A DNA stretch of 64,000 bases. Source: Hyaloperonospora brassicae (lineage: Eukaryota; Oomycota; Peronosporomycetes; Peronosporales; Peronosporaceae). The notes below the pieces were generated by a model. That model saw only the letters and a list, made by a program, of their open reading frames with translations. It ran no database searches and was not told the origin of the DNA. Positions 56,579 through 64,000 of the stretch are shown piece by piece. The stretch is taken from assembly GCA_947650285.1 (NCBI GenBank), contig CANTFL010000233.1, positions 124,001 to 188,000 of the forward strand, written 5' to 3'. Every line of letters begins with the position of its first letter. The first letter of the stretch is position 1. The translations under genes and the position numbers were made by a program.

Positions 56579-58092
56579 ATGTCAGTGGAGCCATCTCGCT
56601 ACGGCCCGGACTTCCACTGCGTCACCGTATCGCGAGATGTATTCGAAGTCCGCTCGCACTATGTGAATTTGCGTCCTGTGGGTGGCGGTTCCTACGGCAT
56701 TGTCTGCTCTGCGGAAGATACGGTCTCTACCACCAGCACACTCCCTCCTTGTTTGCGAAAGCACAGAGTCTCACTCGCTAACACACGTGTGCAATTGTTG
56801 CGATGATCATGCAGCAACGAGGCCGCAAAGTAGCCATCAAGAAGATCACTGACGTGTTCGACGACCTCACGGATGCCAAACGGATCTTGCGCGAGATGAA
56901 GCTGCTCCGACACCTTGGCGTGCACGAAAACATCATCAACGTAGGGCATCTACTAGTCACTAGCTGAACGCAATTACCTGAGCTGCTCGCACTAACGGAA
57001 GGAAGGTACTTGTCGATGATACTGTGGCAGATTCTCGACGTGATTCTAGTGCCGCCCAATGTCATGGACTTCCACGACATTTATATCGTCACGGACCTCA
57101 TGGAGAGCGACTTGGAGCGCATCATTAGCTCGTCTCAGCCGCTCTCGGATGCCCATTTCCAGTACTTTTTGTACCAGATTTTGCGTGGCATGAAGTTTGT
57201 GCATTCGGGTAACGTGCTGCACCGCGACCTCAAGCCGTCCAATCTGCTCGTGAACTCGAATTGCGACCTGTCCATTTGTGACTTTGGCCTGGCGCGGGGA
57301 GTGGAGACTGCGCAGAACGAAGACCTGACCGAGTATGTCGTCACGCGCTGGTACCGTGCACCCGAGTTGCTGACAGACTGTCAAAACTACAACGACGCAG
57401 TAGACGTCTGGGCTATAGGATGCATTTTTGCCGAGATGCTGCGGCGTCGACCGTTCTTTACCGGACGAGATCCATCCGACCAACTGCACACAATCATTCG
57501 TGTGCTAGGGTCTCCGACTGAAGAGGAAATGGCCTTCGTGCCGCACGAAGCCGCGAAGCGAGCCATCTTGCAGAACGGATTCTATCCAAAGGTACGTACG
57601 TGGCTCGGGTCCGTACACTCCCGTCTCAATGCCAATGCAGTTGCAGCAGAGTCGTCTAGTACTCGACTGACATGTGTTGACGTGTATGTACAACGCTAGC
57701 GGCCGTTGATGGAGTTTTTCCCCGATGCCAACCCCTTGGCGGTCGACTTGCTCTCGCGAATGCTCAAGTTCAATCCAGCCGAGCGCATTCCCGTCATGCA
57801 GGCATTGACCCATCCGTACCTCGCACAACTTCAGAATCCCGTACGAGTGTTGACAAGTGCTTGTTTCACGGGACGCAGCCCGACCGTAATGGTCTTTGCT
57901 TGGTCGACTAACGGGCACTGCTGTCGTCATGTTTTGCAGGCCGACGAGCCCGTGTGTGTCGAGGCTTTTAACTTCGACTTCGAGCGCGCGTCGCTGGAGT
58001 TGGGCGTGGAAATGCCCAAGGAAGAGCTGCAACGTCTGGTCTTCCAGGAATGCATGTCGATCCATCCGATAGAAGCGCATCGAATGCAGTAA
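56579..58092 (+). CDS. MAP kinase with TEY activation loop
   Basis: Five exons: 56579-56722, 56815-56940, 57031-57591, 57700-57840, 57940-58092. All introns are GT-AG, 90-108 bp, phase 0. The product is 374 residues, a standard MAP kinase length. Visible: GGGSYG loop (35-40), VAIKK (K57), HRDLKPSN (154-161), DFG (174-176), TEY phosphorylation motif (190-192), [11 protein letters not shown], the MAP kinase insert region, and a C-terminal extension ([14 protein letters not shown]). It would act at the end of a three-kinase cascade, being activated by a dual-specificity MAP kinase kinase. The start is the first in-frame ATG; the frame is open further upstream without ATG. It begins 276 bp after the DIX gene stop. 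Confidence 0.93.
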
Positions 58093-59125
58093 GAGCGGCG
58101 GTTGGCTCCAGTTTCGTGCATTTGCACTACCGCATGCGTGCAAGTAACGGACGCGACGAGTCGATCACGACCACTGTATTCCCATCGCTCCCATTGAGCA
58201 ACCGCCTCCTCATGCAGCTTTCAGGTATACATAACAACCGCATGTATGTGCATATTCGCGAACGAGCTATCCCCTGTCTTTTCTACCGTGGTACGTTACG
58301 GCGACGGTCTCCTGTCGTCGTGGGGATCTACCGATCGGTTGATCGGTCGATCTGGTCACGCACACTCGGACCTTTTGCTGCTGGTTGTGATGCCTCGTAT
58401 GCGCTCCAACTCTGCGCCTCTTCAACGAAAAGCAAACGAGACCGCGACACCAAAAATCAAACGGGACTTGCAGCGACCGCCCGGGACCGCGACAGCAACA
58501 AACGGGACTTGCAACGACCGGCCGTCACTGTCATCTTCAACCACCAGTGTGAACAGGCAGCTCGATAATATCAGTGCGGAACGGGACCACGTCGCACGCA
58601 CTTCCCACAACCGCTTATTGCACAGTCTGTTGGCGAGACGGAAGTTTGTCGAATTGGACCTGTCGAGTGCAAAGCTGATAATGCACACCCAGACGATATG
58701 TGGGATGGAAAGGCATACAAGACGGTAGTATACTAATTTGCCATCTTCCGACGTGTGTGTCCCAGAGGTCTCTCGGCCCCGATAGGCGAAATCTCAGGTA
58801 CTCACTCCCTTACTCCACCAATACGTGGTCATAGAATACCGCCCGACAGGCGAAGCGCTATCGAACACCGGAATCGACCGCAATGCTCTCGCCGCCAAAA
58901 AAGCAGCTGCGTCGGCTCGTGAAAAGAGACTTACGACCAACGAGCAGGTCGCCCTGTCACATAGCTACCACAACAACAGCTTGCAACGCTGTTTTGAGGC
59001 GATACGGGGGACCTACTGCCTAGACCTACTACACTATGTACACGGGGCGCGCCTGGGAGAGCGAGCACTCCCCCCCTCCCCACCCACTTCCTACCAGATG
59101 AACGCGGAGCTCACTGAGAACGCCA
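58093..59125. other. Intergenic, no gene recognised
   Basis: Lies between two convergent genes. The frames of 121-172 codons lack motifs and look like GC-driven chance frames. AACGGGACTTGCA(A/G)CGACC is repeated imperfectly near 58456-58520. Confidence 0.6.
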
Positions 59126-60688
59126 CTAACTCGAGCCTGACGTCGCGTAGAGCGAGTTGGCGTGCGATCGACAGAGGCCCTTCTTCTTGACGTGTTTCGT
59201 GCAGTCGGCCACGCGGCACTTGCGTTTGCCGCCGTGGGCCGTGCACAGATCCTGCCGCACGACGCCCTTCTGACAGCCCTTGACGCTGCAGCGCCGACCG
59301 CCGCCGTGTCGGATGCACAGGCCCATGCTGCGCTGGATGTTCGAGCACCCCGCAGCGCGACAGATGCGGCCGCCGCCGTGGGCGACGCAGAGCCCTTTGC
59401 TCTGGGCCCCCCGCGTGCAGTCTTTGCGCTGACACCGTCGGCCTCCGCCGTGGCTGATGCACAGACCGCGGGTCACGGCGTTGCTCGCACACTGCGGGAA
59501 GGCGCAGAGCTTCTTCTCGCGCTTCGCTTCGTACGGCGCCACGGCGTCCGACCGCGGGGAGTCCGAGATGCGCATCGAGCGACCGGCTTGTTCGAGTTGG
59601 TGCATCGAGTCGGCCGAGTCGGCCAGTGAACTCAGCGAGCCCACGCGCGGCCGGTCGAGCCACTGCGTCAAGTCAATGGACTCGGCCGCCGTGCGCTTCA
59701 AGTGGCGCACCAGCGTGGGCGCGTCCATGGAGCTGCTGCGCTCGAGGCGGAGGCGGTGGAACCCGTCGTCATCGGGCGACGACGGGCGCTGTCCACGCCG
59801 CGCGTCGGTCCCATTGGCGACGGCCGCCGCTTGGGCTTCGATCGCTAGTCGCCAGCTGTGCTCGACACCGACCCGAGGGGACGGCAGGCGCTGCGTCGGC
59901 GGCGTCAGGGAACTGCTGGAGCTCGGGGCAGCGGCCGCCGTCGTCGCCGCCGCGTTGTGCGCGTTCGTGTCGGACGGACACGACGACGCGCGCACGTACC
60001 GGAAGGGCTGACAGAGGTCGGCGATCGACATGGCGCTATGGGGCGCCGCCGTCTCGTGGGTGTGCTGTCGCTTGAGCGGCGGGATGGGCGACACGCACGT
60101 CTCGGAGAAGCTGTCGGACCGGTGGGGGCCGAGCGACGTGCCGCTGCTGGCGCCTCCGCTCGGCCGGAGCGCCGGCAGACTCGCGCGTCCGCCGTCCGTC
60201 GGCGTCGGGGCGTCGTCCGCCGGCCCGAACGCAGCGGAACTCGTCGGCGTCCACTTTTGCGGAGACAGAGGGGGCGTAAGGCTCGGGAGGCGGAACGTCG
60301 GCGAGTCACCAGTGCCGGTCCCCCCGCGCGGACTGTCGAACGCAAAGCCGCCGAAGACGGCGGGCGACGACGGCGACGCCGTGCGCTCGGGGCTCCGCAC
60401 GAGGAGTTTGGGGATGTAGCCAAGTGTTTGCTTGGCAATGAACCGCGTGAGCTGGTTGTGGTGGTTCAGGGGCGCGAGCGCTGGGGGGACGCCGGGCGCC
60501 GGCGAGTGCGGTAGGCGGCCGTCCAGCGCCGGCAGCGCCGACGTCGGGCGCGTCGTCGCGTCCGGCTGGTCGTCCGCCGTCGATGGCTCGTGGTCCGGTT
60601 CCCATTGGCGCCAGCTCTCGTGCACACTCGTCTTGTGCTTGAGGTTGTTGTTGTCGTCGTCCGTCATGTGGTCCGAGAGCGGCCCCAT
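59126..60688 (-). CDS. Cys/His-repeat zinc-finger protein ('WRKY19-like')
   Basis: 520 residues from the first ATG (60688); the frame is open to 60784 without an earlier ATG. The first about 390 residues are low-complexity, Ser/Pro/Thr/Ala-rich. Residues about 392-510 hold five tandem units of about 24 residues with pattern C-X3/4-C-X7-GLC-X2-HGGGRRC. Oomycete and plant proteins with this repeat are usually named WRKY transcription factor 19-like, although there is no WRKYGQK motif here. Each unit offers three Cys and one His, fitting zinc binding. A nuclear or regulatory role is likely but unproven. The high GC content produces long shadow frames on the other strand (up to 218 codons), which I left out. 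Confidence 0.85.
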   Translation of the reverse strand: MGPLSDHMTDDDNNNLKHKTSVHESWRQWEPDHEPSTADDQPDATTRPTSALPALDGRLPHSPAPGVPPALAPLNHHNQLTRFIAKQTLGYIPKLLVRSPERTASPSSPAVFGGFAFDSPRGGTGTGDSPTFRLPSLTPPLSPQKWTPTSSAAFGPADDAPTPTDGGRASLPALRPSGGASSGTSLGPHRSDSFSETCVSPIPPLKRQHTHETAAPHSAMSIADLCQPFRYVRASSCPSDTNAHNAAATTAAAAPSSSSSLTPPTQRLPSPRVGVEHSWRLAIEAQAAAVANGTDARRGQRPSSPDDDGFHRLRLERSSSMDAPTLVRHLKRTAAESIDLTQWLDRPRVGSLSSLADSADSMHQLEQAGRSMRISDSPRSDAVAPYEAKREKKLCAFPQCASNAVTRGLCISHGGGRRCQRKDCTRGAQSKGLCVAHGGGRICRAAGCSNIQRSMGLCIRHGGGRRCSVKGCQKGVVRQDLCTAHGGKRKCRVADCTKHVKKKGLCRSHANSLYATSGSS

Positions 60689-62238
60689 TCCGTTTTCTTG
60701 GCGCGCGCGCGTGTCGAACGTGATGGTGTTTGGTGGCGGGGCGACGTGCGGTCTCGACGCTGCCGAAGCGAAAGTGACGGACACCAGGCGAGCCGAACTG
60801 AGTTCGACGGCGTTTCACAGGCGACGCGAACGCGCGCGTGTCCTTTAGAGGGAAACGGTGAAACGCCGAGCGCGAGCGACGCGTGAGCTGGAAGGAAAAT
60901 ATGGAAGAGTGCTGGACGCCCGCCTGGCGTGGCCGCCGGCTCATCTGCTGCTGCGCCCGCGGGCGAGTCGCTCATTGCGAACGGAGACTATGGTATGGTA
61001 CGGATCCATCGACCGACCGACCGACCAACAGACGGACGGACGAACGGGCTGTCAGCCAGCAGGGAGACAGGCCCGAGGGAGCGTCGACGGTAGTGGAGGT
61101 GGCCACCACCTGCCTGAACTTCAGGTGGAAGATCACCGTCGAAGTGCAGTCGACACTTCATCTCGGGGTCTGCCACGGCACTATTATTGGACCACGATGT
61201 GGACATCACGACCGTGTCGACGGACTGCGCTGCGTGTTGCGAGACACACACGCGCCTGTCGATTCGAGGGGATACCGCAACCATGGATGGCGTGCTTTTG
61301 CACTGATTTGCCGCAACCGTTCTCGGTGAAGCCTTTGCAGCAGTGTAGCCCCCGTGTGAAACGACCTTTGGACCATTGCGGGCATGTTAGGAACCTACGC
61401 TTGGGTAGAGCTTGTTCGAGGCAGTGGGCGAAACGTCGCCCATAGTTTTGCATACTGGAGTAGCGTTGGTAGTACGCGTGGTTCAGTTGACAGCGAAGGT
61501 TTGCTACAAACACATTCGGATGGCATCGACTTGGCCGTCAGAGTCACTGACTGACGACTGTCCAGGTATGTAACGACATCACGTAGTGATCGGTTAGAAT
61601 GTTTTCTGTTCCTTCTCGAGGCCACTTGTATCACACTGACCTCTCTCAAATCATCAGGCTGGGTCTATGAAGACGACGAGTAGTCAGACGTGGTCGTGCT
61701 CCTGCTAACGAACCCATGTCGGTCGACACACGAACCGTGTGCGCGACGACACAACGGGACCTCAGCAGCGGCTAGCAACATGTTGCAGGTATCTCACGTG
61801 ACGCCGAGAAACGTTTGAAATTGAAATGATTCATTGAAGCTTGCCTGCACCCGCACAGCCTTTCCGTGGGATGTTTGACCGCCGAGGTACACATACCAAT
61901 CGTTGCTGGGCCCTCCCTCCCTCCATGCAAGACAATTGCTGAGCCACCTTGTCGAGTGGTGGTGGTGGTGGTGGTGTCAAGTACGTCCATTATTATGATA
62001 ACTAACGACTGATAAGTGTGACAAGAAGTACGGCCCGGGTATCGGGTCGACAACTAAAGGGCTCCGTAGAGCCAGGGGCGACGGCAACGAGGTCAGAGAC
62101 CCTCCTACCGAAGCCAACTACGAGTCAATCATGACCGCTGGCGCGACCAAGTAGACTGGGGACATGCGTACCGCCGGAGCGGCAGCACGTACAACGCGGG
62201 TATGCTGCCATATAAGGCAACAAACCCCTTTAGGACCG
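60689..62238. other. Intergenic, no gene recognised
   Basis: Upstream region of the zinc-finger gene and beyond. It holds a short GACC/GACG simple repeat near 61011-61040 and a GGT run at 61957-61975. No coding frame was accepted. Confidence 0.6.
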
Positions 62239-63095
62239 CTTGCGCGGCCCCCGACGTGGAGTGCGAACACCGAAGTGACTGCGTGGCGTGGAGAACGCCA
62301 ACCCGCCATATATATCTCCGAGGAGCTCAACCATCTGCGATGGTGGCTCCCTTCAGCCGCTTGCGCGGCCCCCGACGTGGAGTGCGATCACCGAAGTGAC
62401 TGCGTGGCGTGGAGAACGCCAACCCGCCGTATATCTCTCCGAGGAGCTCAACCATCTGCGATGGTGGCTCCCTTCAGCCGCTTGCGCGGCCCCCGACGTG
62501 GAGTGCGATCACCGAAGTGACTGCGTGGCGTGGAGAACGCCAACCCGCCATATATCTCTCCGAGGAGCTCAACCATCTGCGATGGTGGCTCCCTTCAGCC
62601 GCTTGCGCGGCCCCCGACGTGGAGTGCGATCACCGAAGTGACTGCGTGGCGTGGAGAACGCCAACCCGCCGTATATCTCTCCGAGGAGCTCAACCATCTG
62701 CGATGGTGGCTCCCTTCAGCCGCTTGCGCGGCCCCCGACGTGGAGTGCGATCACCGAAGTGACTGCGTGGCGTGGAGAACGCCAACCCGCCTATATCTCT
62801 CCGAGGAGCTCAACCATCTGCGATGGTGGCCCCCTTCAGCCGCTTGCGCGGCCCCCGACGTGGAGTGCGATCACCGAAGTGACTGCGTGGCGTGGAGAAC
62901 GCCAACCCGCCGTATATCTCTCCGAGGAGCTCAACCATCTGCGATGGTGGCTCCCTTCAGCCGCTTGCGCGGCCCCCGACGTGGAGTGCGATCACCGAAG
63001 TGACTGCGTGGCGTGGAGAACGCCAACCCGCCATATATCTCTCCGAGGAGCTCAACCATCTGCGATGGTGGCTCCCTTCAGCCGCTTGCGCGGCC
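62239..63095. repeat. 121-bp tandem repeat array, seven copies
   Basis: Units start at 62239, 62360, 62481, 62602, 62723, 62843 and 62964, with a partial copy from 63085. The fifth is 120 bp. The copies are nearly identical, the first being most diverged. Each contains the hairpin ACCATC-TGC-GATGGT (first at 62330-62344) and GCTTGCGCGGCC. Because 121 is not a multiple of three, a frame passes through the unit in all three phases and stops only at one TGA, giving spurious ORFs of 117-157 codons. Confidence 0.95.
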
Positions 63096-63601
63096 AGCCA
63101 CCTTGTCGAGTGGGCGATTGTTGAAGTTCGGGTCAGCTCAAGCGTACGGCAGATAAAGCGGGGGCATCGAATCGCAACTGGACCTAGGAAGGGCGGTAGC
63201 GGTCCGATCCAGCGGCAGACGTCGCTAGCTGGTAGCTACGGTCGACCATTAGTAATACCGGAGCACAGTCAGCTAATCAATCGCATGCAGTACTTCAGAC
63301 AAGGCACGATTTTTGAAAGGCAAAACGTCAAATCTCCTCGATAGAATCTGAAATGCTGACCACTTGGCTTGGAAACGTGACGCAATCGTGTGCACCTGCG
63401 TTCACAACCCAAATTTTCCACACCTTTCGTCGTTGTGGAAAATTTGGGCTGTAAACGCAAGTGACAGCTGATCACGGAGTCTTGTACCTCCTCCAGGCCA
63501 CCGATCTCTTACTGAATAGTTTGTTGCGGTAAGTGAAACGCCCGGTCTCGCTGTAATGTGTAGCATGGTTTCTTTCGCCAAGTTCCACGCTCAAGCTATT
63601 G
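63096..63601. other. Intergenic, no gene recognised
   Basis: Begins with an 18-bp copy of sequence also found left of the array (61942-61959), and holds the inverted repeat at 63397-63459. No gene was seen. Confidence 0.6.
63397..63459. repeat. Long hairpin-forming inverted repeat
   Basis: CCCAAATTTTCCACA (63408-63422) is perfectly complementary to TGTGGAAAATTTGGG (63434-63448) with an 11-nt loop. With mismatches the arms extend to 26 bp (63397-63422 and 63434-63459). It could be a tiny inverted-repeat element or a terminator-like structure. Confidence 0.85.
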
Positions 63602-64000
63602 TGTAACGGGGTGAGCCCGTTACATAAAATTGATGCGAATGTATCATTTTTTAAGTATTATCTATGCAGATACTATTCAATCAACATCACTCGAGAAGAG
63701 GTAATGTTGGCGGAATGTTACCCCCGAGGGTAATATTCTTGGATGCTTCACTTTTTGTCGATGTAGATGCTACATCCCGAATTAACCACCAATCGCTGCT
63801 GGACGCGCGCAATGGGTGGTGAGCAAGAGACCCACATGGGAGATTGTAGTTTTATACAGTTGGATTAAGACAAAAATGGTTGATTAAAGAAACTTGACTA
63901 TATTAAATACAGTTCCCCTTCTTCCCTAAAACAGAGCTTCCGAGTTCTGTTTAATTCTTCGCGCTTACTCACGCCACGTGTATGTGACGTCGGGAGTACG
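63602..64000 (+). repeat. Partial Gypsy LTR running off the window
   Basis: Begins TGTAACGGGGTGAGCCCGTTACA and matches 45963-46426 in inverted orientation up to the window end. About 65 bp should remain outside. Whether it is a solo LTR or the 5' LTR of an element beyond the edge cannot be seen. Confidence 0.88.

Noticed and set aside
59858..60514. 218-codon plus-strand frame opposite the zinc-finger gene
   Set aside because: Arg/Gly-rich composition typical of the reverse complement of a GC-rich Ser/Pro/Ala coding region; no ATG-based support.
62288..63344. Overlapping 117-157-codon frames with identical repeats
   Set aside because: Produced by the 121-bp tandem array, whose non-triplet period lets one frame pass through all phases.
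1..64000. tRNA, rRNA or effector (RxLR/Crinkler) genes
   Set aside because: I scanned for T-arm/acceptor patterns outside the primer sites and for signal peptides followed by RxLR or LFLAK and saw none I could support.

Overview
The window is eukaryotic and most likely comes from an oomycete, probably in the downy mildew/Phytophthora group. The reasons are the short GT-AG introns (80-108 bp) in compact genes, a perfect match to the oomycete Inr + FPR core promoter at 3921-3944, a cysteine/histidine-repeat zinc-finger protein of the kind oomycete genomes label 'WRKY19-like', and Ty3/Gypsy families of the sort that fill these genomes. The species cannot be named from sequence alone.

Layout. 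1-2290 has no supportable gene. 2674-15933 is a complete, very young Ty3/Gypsy retrotransposon (element I, 13,260 bp, sense strand minus). Its two 1,187-bp LTRs show no difference by eye, the target-site duplication is CTAT, and it has a tRNA-type primer binding site and intact gag and pol frames. It also carries a long intact gene in the opposite orientation between pol and the 3' LTR. It landed inside an older LTR of its own superfamily (about 2300-2673 plus 15934-16699). 16700-24899 is AT-rich and gene-free, with one more LTR relic (about 19100-19953). 24900-42280 is a pile of decayed Gypsy elements: A (LTR 24900-25339 plus an antisense-ORF remnant), B (27455-about 34820, broken gag/pol) and C (about 34820-42280, a truncated relative of I). 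Solo LTRs lie at 44795-45234 and 45963-46426, and an LTR enters the right edge of the window at 63602.

The host genes lie in a GC-richer block at 48.9-60.7 kb: a WNK-type protein kinase, an Sds22-like PP1 regulatory leucine-rich-repeat protein, a DIX-domain protein divergently arranged with it, a TEY-type MAP kinase, and a zinc-finger-repeat protein. A 121-bp tandem repeat array follows at 62239-63095.

Main observation. All four Gypsy elements carry, just inside the 3' LTR and opposite to gag-pol, an ORF or ORF relic whose ATG lies 60-130 nt from the LTR edge. In I it is intact (887 codons: coiled coil, Ser/Pro/basic linker, C-terminal domain) and has an oomycete-type core promoter of its own. 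The I and C versions share a conserved C-terminal domain in which many codon differences are synonymous, which points to past selection on the protein. Element I also shows a GTTAAAC slippery heptamer at the last gag codon followed by a stem-loop, a gag ATG formed at the LTR/PBS junction, two RNase H domains plus a chromodomain, and a nine-unit 19-bp dyad array in each LTR.

Limits. All alignments were done by eye, and splice sites were placed from consensus and frame. Many short ORFs used no ATG and were not accepted.
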